Assembly (NCBI GenBank): GCA_033026295.1
Contig: CM065168.1
Location: forward strand, 28,198,306-28,262,305
Direction: 5' to 3'
Origin: Channa striata
Taxonomy: Eukaryota > Chordata > Actinopteri > Anabantiformes > Channidae
DNA length: 64,000 bases
The stretch's first letter is position 1. The number at the start of each line of letters is the position of its first letter. Under the pieces are notes generated by a model. It saw only the letters and a program-made list of their open reading frames with translations, was not told the DNA's origin and made no database searches. Shown in pieces: positions 36,746 through 49,565 of this stretch. A program made the position numbers and the translations under genes.

Positions 36746-38155
36746 GTGTGTTACAGTGGGGGATTTTAATATTTTAAGCAAATAAAAAAAGATATAAATT
36801 ACCGTAAGAGTATTTGCTGTTATCACTAGAAGATGGCTTTTGCTTGCGCTAAGCTGAGCCAAACTCATCTGTGCCTCCCTGACCAGGCTATGCATGCATA
36901 AGTAACTATACTGCTGATACGGGGCTGGAAGGCACAAAGCAGACTCACCCAATCTAGGCCAGAGCCCTTATCGTCCCTGTTTGGTTTACTCCCTCACTCC
37001 TCCCTCCCCTTCCTTTGCACCACTCCTCGAAGAAAAGTGTTGTCTTTACTGCATATAATTCGTGTTTATTTTAGGGACGTTTTTGATAGCCTTTGTTAAA
37101 ATGTCTGGAGGGAATTGTTTTTAATACAGAAATATAATAGCATGACTGATGGATGCTGTTCTGTATTTGTCATATACTTAAACCGTAATAACGCCCTATA
37201 ATATCTCATGAGGAAAACAGATTCTGATTGGAAAAAAAACACAGAAGAAGCTGCCCATCATATATTCTGCCAGGAGTGAGCACTGGATAAAACACATGCC
37301 GTAAAACAGTGCACATAGTGGGTTTCATCACGGACATTGTGCTGAAGAATTAGGATCAAACATATGATCCAGAAAGTTCAAGTGAAGTAGATTCATGTGC
37401 TTGAGTAAGATACATACATAGCACAGCAGTTTCAAATGCTCTGCATCTTCAAACTCTGGAAAGCTCCAGAATGTCACGTTATGATAATGTCAAATAGTAA
37501 AAAAAAGGTAACATTGAATTTAAAAATGTTTTTGTTGTTTTGCCGGAGACCTCAGTCTTGTAATATTTCAAAATGAGTGAGTTAAAGCTAAGCATAAAGG
37601 TATTTAATGTCAGTTTTTGACAAATAAATCATTATTTAAGCCATGTAAGATCACTGTGATGACAATTACCATGTTTTTTCTATTTTTAGCTTCATTTTTG
37701 TTTTGCTGCTGTTTTCATGGCCGATGAAAGCATTGCGGAGGTTTGGGGTAAAGCTTCATTTTTACTATCTTTGTTTTATTTTTGTTTTTATTTTTACTGT
37801 CCTTGTTCGCTTGTACATCCATTGCACTATTGAAATTAGTTATATGAAAATATCACATTTATTGGTAATGCAAATTGTAAGAACAGCTGTCCCTCTTGTC
37901 CTTGTGCTCTTAATAGAGCATGCTCCAATGGGGATGAATAAATGGCAGAGGTTGGAGTGACTGATGAGGAAATCAAATACAACCTTGATCTCTGTTTCAA
38001 TCCCAACCCGAGTCCCAATAGGAGAAAAGGACTAAATATTTCTACTTACAAATGAGCATGTAGGTGACGTCCACATGCTGTAAGATGTGAAAGAACACAG
38101 TGTTTACCCATGAAAAGAGGTGGCTACAGCATTATAGTCCTATAGTGTTAAAGCA

Positions 38156-38179
38156 GTGTGTGTGTGTGTGTGTGTGTGT
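38156..38179. repeat. (GT)n microsatellite
   Basis: About 12 perfect GT units. Confidence 0.93.
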
Positions 38180-38789
38180 CCAAGGTCTGCAGTGATTGAT
38201 GTCCCTTCAAAGGCCTCTGGGCTTTTGGGACCACAAGCATGACCTCTGCAGAGGTGAGTGGCTCAGCAGCCCTGCTATGACTGACTGCCTACCTGGAGGA
38301 AGACTCCACACGCCTCCTGTGACCTTCTCCTGCATGGAAAACGCATGATACACTTGTACACGGAGGTGTGCGTGTGTGTGTGTGTGTGTGTACATCACCT
38401 ATCCAGTATGTGTGATCATAAGGTGCAGAGTGCTACATACAGCCAGTTGCACCTTCATCACCTCAGAGGAGCCTCAGCATCAGCTTCTGAAGAAAACGTG
38501 TCCAGAGAAGAGAAGCTGGAACAGTGGAGTCAGGCCTCTGCACAAGGAGCTTCTGGAAAAGAAGGAAGCTTCTCCAGATGCTGCTGCAACAAAGGAAACA
38601 CAGTCAAACCTCTGAAAAATTCAGCTTGTCCAGAGGTCAGTTTCAACATCATAGGTGAATTATAACAATCTCTGTACCAATATTAAATAAAGCTTATAAA
38701 AAATCTGTTCATTTCAAATGTGTTGGTTATGTGCATTGTTCTTTTTCATTGATGTGGATATGGATATGGATTAGGCAGCACAGTGAGGC

Positions 38790-38965
38790 AGCTTTAGAAC
38801 CAAATAGAATTCTAATAAAATCCAGAGAAGAAACATCTTTCCAGTATATGTATTCATGTTTACCATTTTCATAATTTGAATGCGTTTTGGCTCCACACTT
38901 CACTCAGCTAAATACTGTACTGTGTTTGCCACGAGGTTTGGATTCATAAGACAGTGTTTGTGTGT
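38790..38965 (+). repeat. Local direct repeat, copy B
   Basis: Second copy of 36508-36745, about 2.28 kb downstream in the same orientation, with an internal deletion of about 80 bp. Confidence 0.7.
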
Positions 38966-39582
38966 CTGTGTGTTTGTGCTCAGAAGTTGACACACAAATC
39001 ATAATGTGCCAAGACACACACATCTTAAAACACACTGCTTATCTCGTAGAAAGGTAATAGACTGATAATCAAAATGCATCATCCCCCAATCACAGCGCAG
39101 GACTTCCCCTGTGTTATAATTCCAACCCATCCATTTGACTGTATCTTGGTTCTGCCCTTGAGGAAACACTGACAGTTATACACACAAAGAAGTAAAGAAC
39201 TTGTTCATTAACTTAAACCGTCTTTCCATATGCTGCTAACACACATCATGAACACATACTGTGTGTGTGTAATGTGAGAGAGTGGCAGCTTCGTAGACAT
39301 GACAGTCCCCAAGGTCGGTTAGTGTGCAGGGGAATGTGACGTTAGATAACTTTATAAGTCGGGGCATGTGAACATCCATTACACCGGTGGGGTAGATAGA
39401 CAAAGACACATGCAGTAAAGCAAGTGTTAACAGCTAGCAAAAGGACACACACACACACACACACAAAAATTATCTACAGTTGTGGTCCTAAATCTTCATA
39501 AGAAGAGCCAATGTGCCTCAGGATCAGCACACAAAACACAGATGAATGGCTCAATATTAGAGTGTGTGGGAGAAGGCAGAGT

Positions 39583-39620
39583 GGTGTGTGTGTCTGTGTG
39601 TGTGTGTCTGTGTGTGTGTG
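39583..39620. repeat. Interrupted (TG)n microsatellite
   Basis: TG units broken at regular points by TC (TGTGTGTGTC pattern). Confidence 0.88.
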
Positions 39621-40534
39621 CATTCAGCTGTATGATGATGTACGTTAGTACTAATGTTCCCACAAGGATCAGCTGCAAACCAGTCAGGACAGTACGGTGC
39701 GATGAAACCAAGCAGGGACATGCACGTCCACGGCATCAGCTCTGATACAGACCGGATCAATTTGTTCAAAAAAAATTCCTGAGGATGTCGATGCTCACAG
39801 CTGTAAATCTTGAGATTTAACACAACAGCTTTAGAGTACCCAAGGATTGAGTTTGAAAACACAGAAATCAGTTCACATTTTTCACTTCAGGTTCAAGTCT
39901 AGGGTTTTTTCCTATGGGATTTTGGTTAAATGTCTGAAAAACACAAGGTAACAAGTTTTTCATGTTCCAGTCTTTGACTTATCAGCCTGCGAGAGCTATT
40001 ATTGTTTCTTACATGTGTCTACAATGGCTTGTCAGGAACATTAAACGCCATCACACTGAAATCAGAGACTCAAATTGTTGAGTTCAGAGGATGAGGACGT
40101 GAACATGCTAAATCAAATTACTATCTTGCTGAAGCAAATGCATAAGCATCATATATCCAAATGTCATTCAAAAATTCCATTGATGCAAACTTCTGAGTTG
40201 AAATTCAGCAGTGAATTCTGTTACTCTATTTTTCCGCATGGGGAAATGCAGAACACACCACTGATGATGGCGTGAAGGTTTCATATTGAAATTCCTAATA
40301 GACACGTTGGGCCAAACTGTTTAAAATGAATAAGCAAATATACAGAATAAAATTAGTTCACAAAGAGTCCATCAGACAAATTCTGACCAACATTCTTGTT
40401 CAGCTTTAGGTTACAGGACTCAGTGTTGCACATGTACAATCTCACTGCACAAACAGGGATTATTCAAAGTAGATTGACTCATGTTAGTTATGTAGAGTAT
40501 ATGAATATATGCTCGGCCAGCTCTGGGATCCGTC

Positions 40535-42610
40535 TTTCGGTGCACCCTACTCTATGTTCAGTTTTCTGCCACTGTTCTGGTGGGTCTTACTCCAGGGAAG
40601 AGCTCATGAACATCAGAGCTTCTACCCCTTTGAATTCATTCCCACCTTCCTGGCTTCTATCCCAGATTTACTGGCTCTTTTGACCAAGGAGGCGCGTAAC
40701 AAGTGAAGGCCCGCAGGAGAGGAAAGCGCTCGGGTGTGCTTGTGCGCCTCTGCCGATGTGGATTAAGAACTTGCACTCCCCGGCATATTCCTGTCTAACG
40801 TGTGCTCACTCTGCAACATAATGGACGAGTTGTCTCTACTGATGAACAAAAACCAAAAACAGAGACCTTTCTACATCCTGTGCTTTGTGCTTCACGGAAG
40901 GGTGCTACAGGTGGGTGGATTTCAGCTCTACAGAGCAGACAGACGCACTGAAAGGGTCAAAGCAAAGGGAGGTGGAATCTATTTCTAAATCAACAGTTGG
41001 TTATTATTCTTGGTGACTTTAACATAGGTAATCTCTCCCACGAAGTCCCCAGATACAAACAGTTTATTAAGTGCCCAACAAGAGAGAGACAGTGCTAGAC
41101 CACTGCTACACCACCATCAGCGGAGCTTATCACACTGTCCCTTGCACTTCACTGACACAGTCTGATAACGTCATGGTGCATCTGATTCTATCAGAATTAA
41201 GCAGAAATTAAGACTTTCTACTACTTTGACAAACAATGGGCCAGACAGACCCCCCGCCAGCCACTGATCAGCAGCAGCCTCCACTCCACTATCACACCTG
41301 GTCCAATCACACAGCTTAACACCCCGTGCCCCCCCCCTCCTCCGCCCCTCACACCCTTTCACCATCAAAGAGGCAGATGTAGGCTGTTCAAAGGGCTGAA
41401 CCTTCACAAAGCTGCAGACCCAGACTCTGTTTTCCACTCCACCCTTAAGCACTGTGCCAATCAGTTGGCTCCAGTGTTCACAGACATTTTCAATACTTCA
41501 CTGGAGACCTGTTGTGTGCCAGTCTGCTTTAAGGCCTCGACCATCGTGCCAACCCCTAATAGCTGAGGATAACGGGACTCAATGACTAGGGACCCGTAAC
41601 TCTGACTTCTGTGGTCAAGGAGTCTTTTGAACGCCTCACCTTATCTCACCTCAAGGACATCACAGACTCCCTTCTAGACCCCCCTGCAGTTCAGCTACAG
41701 AGCCAGCAGATCTGTAGATGATGCTGTAAACATGGCCCTCTTCGTAAGCCTCCAGCATCTGGACTCCTTAGGATCCTATGTCAGGATGCCATTTGTGGAC
41801 TTCAGCTCTGGCTTGAATAAAATTAGCTCTGCCCAGAGACAAGCTTTCCCAGCTAAACATGCCTGACACATGTGCAGGTGGATTACGGACTTGCTGACGG
41901 ACAGACGGCAGTTTTGTGAGGCTGGGGAAGCATGTCTCTGACTCACTGACCATCAGGCTTGGATCCCCCAAGGCTGCGTCCTCTCTTCCCTGTTATTCTC
42001 ATTGTACACCAACAGCTGCACATCTGGATATCAGTCTGTTAAAGTCCTGAAGTTTGCAGATGAGTATGCCCTCATTGGGCAGGAATGAGATGGACCACCT
42101 GGTGTCATGGCGCAGCATAAACAACCTGAAAGGACCCAGCCCCCCTCCCCTCCATCATCCTCTGCGACACTCCAGTGACCCTTGTGGACTCTTACCACTT
42201 CCTGGACAACACCATCACCCAGGACCTCAAGTGGGAACAGAACACCAGCTCGCTCACCGTGAAGGCTCAGCAAAGGCTGTACTTCTTGCGGCAGCTTAAG
42301 AAGTTCCACCTCCCAGTAAAGATGCTGGTGAACTTTTAAACTGTCATTGTTGAATCCATTCTTTCATCCCCCATCATAGTGTGATTCAATACAGCCACAC
42401 CAAGGACAAGGCCAACCTGCTGCTGCTGAGAAAATGATTGGCTGCAACCTCTCATCTCCTGAGGTGCTGTACATCTCTAGGACCCGGATACGAGCTGCCA
42501 GGAACGCAGTCAACCCTTCTCATCCCGAAGATAAACTCTTTCTGCCCCTCCCCTCAAGAAGCGCCGGCCCATTAGGTCCAGGACATCATGCCACAACAAC
42601 AGTTTCTTCG
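40535..42610 (+). pseudogene. L2-like (CR1 group) non-LTR retrotransposon, ORF2 pseudogene
   Basis: Pieces of one polyprotein appear in order but in shifting frames. The N-terminal YSREEL is near 40590. The AP-endonuclease-like region follows, with MDELSLLMNKN (from 40821), FQLYRADRRTE, KGGGIYF (to about 40986) and LGDFNIG (41009-41029). Reverse transcriptase has LQFSYRASRSVDDAV (near 41690-41735), PQGCVLSSLLFSLYTN (near 41965-42013) and FADE (42053-42064), where an active enzyme has FADD. After that come DLKWEQNTSS, QRLYFLRQLKKF (near 42270-42305) and the C-terminal RTRIRAARNAVNPSHP (near 42480-42530). Multiple stops and frameshifts and the lost catalytic Asp show that it is dead. The 3' tail is not seen; a Tc1-like relic begins about 100 bp further on. 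Confidence 0.88.
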
Positions 42611-42714
42611 CACAATAATTTCCAAGTGAAAAAAGGTTTCTACAAAGTAATGTCAGATAAATAAAAATATGGAAGCTGAAATAAACAAAAATATACATTT
42701 ATAAATATTTACAC

Positions 42715-43300
42715 CCAGAACATGCCATCCTGACAAACTGAGTAACCATGCAAGAAGGAGACTAGAAACACTGATGACTTGAGTAAGGTAGTTACAAGCT
42801 TCAGCGGCTGAGATAGGAGAGACTTTGCCTACACAACTGTTCTTCACCTGTCAAAGTTCACTGGGACAGTGGCAAAGAGAAAGTTGTTGAAGAAAACTCA
42901 CTTGAGTTAAAAGGCATGTGGGAGACTTTATGGGCAAATGGGAAAAGGTTCTTTGCTCTCCAGAGACCAAAATGGTGCTTTTTGGCAATCAGAAAATACC
43001 TTATCTTTGGTGGACACCAAACACTGAGCATCACCACAAACACACTATCATCACTGTGAAACACAGTTGTGGCAGCAACAACCTGAAAGGCTTGTAAAGG
43101 TAGAGGGTATAAAGTATAATAAATGCGGTGAAATATAGAACAATCCTGGAGGACAATCATCAGTCTCCAAGAGAACTACATCTTAGGAGAAGATTTGTTT
43201 TCCAGCAAGACAATGACCCAAAGTCCAAGACCAGACCTCAGTGCAACAGAGAGTCTGTGGCTGGACTTGAAAGGGGTTGTACACACCCAACCCCAGCGCA
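42715..43300 (+). pseudogene. Tc1-like transposase relic (family B)
   Basis: CCATGCAAGAAGGAGACTAG (42747-42766) and TTACAAGCTTCAGCGGCTGA (42792-42811) are followed by GGCATGTGGGAGAC (42912-42925) and a stretch giving RFVFQQDNDPKSK (43190-43230). The last is the Tc1 motif around the second catalytic Asp of the DDE triad. The frame is broken in several places and the inverted repeat ends are not visible. The part 42792-42890 is closely related to 49460-49555, so two copies of this family are present. Confidence 0.82.
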
Positions 43301-44620
43301 ACCGGATGTAAATTTGAGTTACACTGCACACGCTATACACAGTTCATTTCATCCTTTAACTACAAAATATGAATGTGGTGACAACATCAAATAAAATAAA
43401 ATAATTAATGAACTGTCCATAACACAATCAGTATCGTTACCCGATCCCTGTTTATCATTCCACCTGGCTGGACACACAGCAGGCCCGTCCACGCAACATT
43501 CGCTCAGTGGGCACAGAGCGTTTGTGACTGCACTGTGGCTATTATGCTGTGTTATATAAATTTAGAGCAAAAAACATTTACAATAAAAATGTCTGTTTTT
43601 AAGGATTCTGGTATCTAGTTTCATGTTGCTGAACCAAACACTGGCATAGATTCAAATTCCATTTACAGATCTCTCTTTTTCTGTTTTTTTTTATCCTGAT
43701 ATTTTTGCTTTTACGTGTAACTGTTAAATGGTAACACCACAATATCTCTTTAACCTTTCTTTGCCTTTCTCTCTACCTCATGTTGTTTATTGGCAGTCTC
43801 CCTCTTGGCAATGGACGGAAGGTGTTGAGCTGTGACAAATGACTTTACAAGTGATTGGTTAAATAGTTGAGGGATGGGGTGATTACTCCACTCATTGAAC
43901 TCTGATTAAAAGTGGTGAACACTAAGAGGCTGAAAGTCTTGAGATCTGGAAATACACTGCAAACTTGTGTTTAGTGAAGAATGTCTTATTGGAGTGTTTC
44001 ACCCATGTGATGTGTTACCTCCATTAAACACAATGCAGAGTCAGAATTTAAGAGTTAATAAAGGTTTTGGACGAAAGCAGATCGTTCACATGCTTTTATT
44101 TTGTTAAATTCGGTTTAAAATGTAGAGTTACATCTAAATACATGGAGATACAGTCATGTGCACTTTGATATATTCTGACAGTCAACCACATCATCATCAG
44201 CAGAAGGAGACACAGAAAAATGTTAGAAATAAAATTTAGCTGCAGATTATTAATTATGGTAATAACTGACCTTACCTTATCTGTTTCTGTAACTAAAAAG
44301 TAATAATTTCCTTAAGTTATTGAGGACGAAACTTTTATTTTCCACTAAAATTATTTCTAATGTTTTTGGGTTTTTTTTTGTATAACACAGAAAAGCCTAT
44401 TGATTCCTCCTCCTGCTACTCATGAGTATCATCAGAGTCAGACACCATCAGAGTCAGTGGAAAGAAAGAGGAAGAACAGCAGAAAGCGAAAGAGGGGACG
44501 CAAGGAAACCATAGGAAAGAACTTTCTAGATTGTATTTGTATTGTTATAAGTTGGTATTAGTACAAGGTTTCTAATTGAAGGCTGTGTTACTTGTGTATT
44601 TATGCAATGCTTGCTGTGTA
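43300..44620. other. Intergenic DNA, no gene seen
   Basis: AT-rich DNA without a recognised feature. 44395-44520 is purine-rich and reads as a short basic stretch without family similarity. Confidence 0.45.
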
Positions 44621-44945
44621 CATGAGAGGCCCCACCTCCTTAAATAACTGCCCTCATTGTAACTGTAGTTGTAACTACAGTGTAACTACAGGTAAGAAGA
44701 GGTTAAGATCAAAAATCAAATGTGTTTTAAATTGCTCTGCAGATTGATAAGCAGAACTTGAAAATAGTAAAAAAAATTCTTGGTAAACATTTGTAGCATA
44801 TGCTTTGTGTGTGTCTGTGTTTTATAATTGTCATATTTGTCATGTAATAATAACTCTAAAGTTTGCTTATTAGTGCACTGTACTTACCCTGTAAGACACC
44901 AGCTGTGATCTGAAGCGTAACCAAAAACTGTAGAGATTTTCTCAA
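44620..44945 (-). repeat. Dispersed repeat, copy in reverse orientation
   Basis: Reverse-complement counterpart of 34760-35095. It contains GTAACTGTAGTTGTAACTAC, a set of TGTAGTTAC/GTAACTACA repeats in both orientations, at 44661-44690. Confidence 0.55.
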
Positions 44946-45598
44946 AATCTGGAAGGTCATCTGAGAACATTCATCTAAATACTGAAGGTTTTACTTACCT
45001 CTGTTACCTTTTGGATAATAATATAATGTGGTTGACTATTTGTGTTTTATCCGCTTAGTAATACTTTGTTAGTTGATATTTGTGACAGTGAAGATCACAT
45101 CACATTTCATGACCAATTTATGCAGGAAAACAGGAAATATCGGATTACTTTTTCCTGCAGCTCAAAGCTGTACACTCTTATGCTAGTGTCATGAAATTGT
45201 TCCAGAATCATTCAAATGTCATTGCTCCTGCTCTTCCTGCTGATGTGGCATGTGAATGATCTCCACGGGGATCCATGGGTCAGGTAAACCAACTAGGACC
45301 AAGAGCAGTGTTAAATTGTGGATCATGGTTGCGACTTCTGTAAAATCTACAAACCATTTCGTCCAGGTTTTACTCTGTAATAACATACAGCATTATACAT
45401 TAATTTGAACTTCCAGGACTCAACTTCAGTTCAGCTTGACCAGGGAAACTCCTTTTTCCATCCAGACACCAGCAACTGTCGCTTAGATTCCCTCAGTACC
45501 TCCAGGCTTGTTTTTTCTTCCCTCCTGCCTCCTCCTACTTTCATTGACAGAATGTGATGTAGACATCACATGATTGTTGTGTTTTTTTCCTCACACTG

Positions 45599-45600
<2 letters not shown>

Positions 45601-45657
<57 letters not shown>
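45601..45657. repeat. Long perfect (AC)n microsatellite
   Basis: About 28 uninterrupted AC units. Confidence 0.97.
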
Positions 45658-45659
<2 letters not shown>

Positions 45660-45660
<1 letters not shown>

Positions 45661-46980
45661 CATTTCTGCAGGTGTCCCTCCCCATTCTGTTTCATTCACA
45701 GTGGACTGCCGAACAAGATGACTCATCCTGTGGTGCAAAAGACGTGAATTGCTCCCTGCGTTCATGCCCAGCTCCACCCCTCCACTCCCCTCTTAGTGTG
45801 CAGCTATGAGGCGCTGAGCCGGAGCTACAGCTCCGTCACATGCAGATGCTGATGGACGGGAGGAGTTAGTGGCTGCGGCACAGAGGCACGTTCTACTGTG
45901 TGTGCACACGTCATCTCCTTAAACCTGCACACATCACTGGATGCCTCAGCACCAGAGACTGGACTGTGGACGTCAGAGAGACGAGTCCACAGTTTAGAAG
46001 GGTTTTCAATGTCGTGAAAGACATTTTGAAGTAATGTTACACTGTATGTAGCCATGTACCAAACAAATATTGCTGATTTGTGAAAAATAATCATGGGACA
46101 TAACATCATGCTCAGTAATGCTTCATGAATTTGTATATGTGTTTAAGATGAACAGATCATTTCAAAATAAGTTTACATAATGCACGGTATGTGTAAAATT
46201 TCTTTGAAATGTAATGCAAATTACTTATAAATATAAACAATAGGGCCCCTTTGTTATGTTTTACCCTTTTTAACAAAATAAGCAATATCTTTCTTTTTTT
46301 ATAAATTAAACTTCACAAGTGATAATTTCACAGTGTTTCCAACCAGTGCTGGGTGAAACACGCCATTACTGCAGCAATGACAATCGAAGACTCTGAGGGG
46401 CCCCCACTGTAAGGAGCACCTTGAGTCCCCAAAAACATTTGTCTTGATTGACTGTCCTGACCGCACATTTTTTTCAGTTTTCAGTGCATATAATCAAACA
46501 CACTAATACACTCCCACACAAGTATGAATGGAGACACTCATTATTACATGTTCACACTGATGTACACAATGACACACCCATCCACGCACATTCTCAGATG
46601 CACACTTCTAAACATGCAGGTTTTTGTATAAGTCATTGCCCAACTCTCTTGACTCTTAAATTTGTGTAATTATTTTATATTTTTAAGTTTTGATGGCTGC
46701 TCACTTCATAGACATACAAAAAGAAAGTGTGTGTTAGGGTCAGAATGCACTGTGTAATTTTGGGTTGTCCCAGAAGATCGCCAAACATGTCGATATCTTT
46801 GGTTTTTGGTCTTGAATACGCTCTTATGTGACACTGTGAAAAAGATTCAGACAGCCATTGTTAAGAATTTTCTGACAAAAGATAAACAAGGAAAGAAATT
46901 TAGGAGTGTTGCTCTACTTGTCACACAACCACCCAGTCTGAAAATGACTCACTGATCATAATATCATCCTTGCCCTAAGC
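45660..46980. other. Intergenic DNA, no gene seen
   Basis: 45660-46000 is more GC-rich than average but shows no exon signature. The rest is AT-rich unique DNA. Confidence 0.45.
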
Positions 46981-46984
46981 TCTC

Positions 46985-47197
46985 TGCCAATTTGTTACTT
47001 GTATAGCACCTTTATCCAAAGCACTTTATAATGTCACACACACCTGTTGTTGCATGCAAGGGGCTCACCTGACCTTAACCCAGGTTAGGCCTCAGTGTCT
47101 TGCCCAAGGACACTTCAACATGTAACCAGGAGGGGCTGGGAATCAAACCACTGACCCTGTGGTTCATGGACGGCTGCTGTACCCACTGACTGAGTGG
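46985..47197 (-). mobile_element. tRNA-derived SINE, diverged
   Basis: Read on the minus strand it starts with an A-box-like CAGTGGGTACAGCAGCC, has a B-box-like GGTTTGATTCCC (complement of 47138-47149), then GAAGTGTCCTTGGGCAAGACACTG (complement of about 47095-47118), the same core as in the SINE at 18548. It ends with the tail AAAGTGCTTTGGATAAAGGTGC. Same superfamily as the plus-strand copy but more decayed. Confidence 0.75.
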
Positions 47198-47449
47198 ACT
47201 TTCACTGCCCAAAAGTCCACATTCTCCTCCTCCTGGAACTATATTTAAAACTAAGTTTTAATTTAATATTGATATTAATAATTTAACACTTCATATTATT
47301 ATAAAAGGGTTAAAATATCATATCAAACTCATAATTGCCCCACCCTGTAAATTCCCAGTCAAACAGTACGCTGCTGTCAAGCATGATCTGCCACTGGTGA
47401 TCAGTGTGTATTCAGACCCTCTATAGATTCTAAACAGCAACTAACAAAT

Positions 47450-47781
47450 TTTTCGGGTATTATTGGAGACTTTCGGAGACCGACGTAACAGCACATCTCC
47501 TAGCAGCTCGTCCCAGCTGCAGTCAGAGCAGGAAGACTTCACCCCGCCGGGCAGGGACCCAAACCAGTAAGAGAATACAACAGAAGGAAAATCATGCAGT
47601 CACTAAAAGTAAAAATACGTACAAAAATATTTTATAATGTTTAAATGAAATGTGAGTTGTGGATGCCAACATTTTGAAAAGGTTCAGGAAAACAGCTTAT
47701 CAGTTTGTTTGGGTTGAACCTATGAGAATAAATCTTACAAACCTGAGTAGATCTCAGAGGAAAAAGGGTTGGAGACCCCTG
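47450..47781. mobile_element. hAT-like element fragment, right end only
   Basis: The sequence ends with GGTTGGAGACCCCTG (47767-47781), the typical hAT terminal motif in inverted orientation (CAGGGGTCTCCAACC). I recall the interior (TCGGGTATTATTGGAGACTTT, 47454-47474) from fish repeats. No matching left end or 8-bp duplication could be found, so it is probably truncated. Confidence 0.45.
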
Positions 47782-47789
47782 CTCTATGT

Positions 47790-48850
47790 TGATTTATGTT
47801 GTTGCAGTGGGTGTCAAAGTTGCTGGTGTGACACAGCGCAGCTTTCAGTTCATGTGTAGATTGCTAAAACTGCAAACTCTGTAGGTGGAACAACACTGGC
47901 TCTGGTCTGGTGGGAATGAGCTCCTCCAGCTCTGCAGAAGGGGTCTCTAAGAGTTTTAAGAGCTCTGCCGACGGACCATATTATGGTGTAATTGCATGTG
48001 GGTGACCTCCCAAGCTGCTCAAAAAGATGTTGACCATAGACCAAACACAAGTCAAACCATTAGCAATTAGCCGAACAACCTTTTAATGCATATTATAAAA
48101 TAAAAACAATGCAAAAGGGAGACGACATGAGCATCGTTGTTTTAACTTCAAATACTTAAAACCTTCCAGCAAACAGATTAAAGTTATTAAGGACTGTATG
48201 AAAATTTAGTTTTAGAAAAAAGGCAAATATATGTGGAAAACATGTGGATTAATTTACTGTACGGAAAACAACACATGCAGATGCACAGTGTGGTGGAACG
48301 TGTTCACGTTATGGATCCATACTAAGAACATCTGGGGAAAGTCAGTGGGTGTGAGCAGCAGGTGTAACCGTGTTTGTCTGCGTTCTACACTCTGTGTTTG
48401 TGGGGAAAGGTTTTGTATTCCATTTTTAAAATGATGGATTACACACAAACAGAAAACACACGTGGACGTATGTACGCACGCATACACACACTATTGATCT
48501 ACAGCCGCTCGTTTAATAACACACAAACACGCCAGTGCCCCAACATGAAAACTAATACAGGAGTCAGGGAATTGCTTCATTTCAAACCTCCATATTTTCT
48601 TTGCTCCCTTCATTTGTTTCCATTATCTTTCCCTGGAGTGCTCTACCTCTCTCACTATCGCACTCGTTTTCACCTCGTTTCCTCCCTTACTCCTGCATAT
48701 TACCCTTCCTCCAACATGGCCAACCAAAAAATAAAGAATTAAGTAAAGCTGTGTGCAGAAATGGATTACCAAGGTTTTTATTTATTTTGCTTAAACTATT
48801 TTCCTTGAACTCAAATAGAAGCTCTGCAGGGGAAGCTTATAATAGAACAT
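47790..48850. other. Intergenic DNA, no gene seen
   Basis: No recognised exon or repeat; the open frames here are unsupported. Confidence 0.45.
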
Positions 48851-48853
48851 GTC

Positions 48854-48855
<2 letters not shown>

Positions 48856-48897
<42 letters not shown>
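48856..48897. repeat. Perfect (GT)21 microsatellite
   Basis: About 21 uninterrupted units. Confidence 0.96.
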
Positions 48898-48899
<2 letters not shown>

Positions 48900-49077
48900 T
48901 AACACAATTCATAAAGACTTAAAAATGGTCTCAACCTCTCAAAAGATTGATCAGCGGGTGTTTACAAGCAGGGAGAAAGTCAGCAAAGATGGTTGTGAGT
49001 CACATGAGAAATGTCTAGCATTCAGTAACATATCCATGGTGGGAACCTTCATACCAGTGGAAGCAAAATGATAAATG

Positions 49078-49170
49078 GCCACTTATGCAGCACCTTTATC
49101 CAAACACTTTCCAATATTGCTTGTCATTCACCTGTTTACACACTTTAGTGCATCTAAACACAGTCAACGA
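49078..49170 (-). mobile_element. SINE 3' fragment
   Basis: GCAGCACCTTTATCCAAACACTTT (49087-49110), then TTGTCATTCACCTGTTTACAC, is the complement of the 3' half of a SINE like that at 46985-47197. The tRNA-like head is missing. Confidence 0.6.
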
Positions 49171-49454
49171 CATGTTTCATGTCCATCTCAAAGTCCATGT
49201 GGAATGTGTCTGCGTGCTGCTCCAGCGTCTGCTGGACTTCCCCACATAGAAATATTAGAGCCTGAAAAATAAGAAGTTAGAGAAACGGGCAACAAAACGT
49301 CGAAGGACATGACTGCAAATGTTCCCGTGATACTTGTTTTAACAAGTTCACTTGCTCCTTTTTTTAACTGAATGACGAGAGCTCGGTGAGAGCAGCAACA
49401 ACTGGAGCTATAGACAATGAGTTGAGTGTATCAAAGAGCGACACGCGATTGCTC

Positions 49455-49565
49455 TTTGCCTTACAAGCTTCAGCGGCTGAGACAGGACAGACTGTGACTA
49501 CAAAACCGTTCTACACCTGTCAAAGTTCACCGTGACAGTGGCAAAGAGAAAGACTTTGCCTCACA
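49455..49565 (+). mobile_element. Tc1-like family B fragment
   Basis: TTACAAGCTTCAGCGGCTGA then GACAGGACAGACTGTG and CACCTGTCAAAGTTCACC match 42792-42890 closely. Only about 100 bp of the transposase region survives. Confidence 0.75.

Larger units (their letters stand above)
36750..40530. other. Intergenic DNA with microsatellites, no gene seen
   Basis: GT/CA arrays lie at 38156-38179, 38371-38391, 39445-39465 and 39583-39620 (interrupted). A copy of the local direct repeat lies at 38790-38965. 38460-38640 stays open on the plus strand but shows no known domain. No exon is recognised. Confidence 0.45.

Noticed and set aside
37703..37960. 85-residue hydrophobic open frame as a membrane protein
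   Set aside because: Hydrophobicity comes from T-rich sequence; no homologue motif, no splice context.
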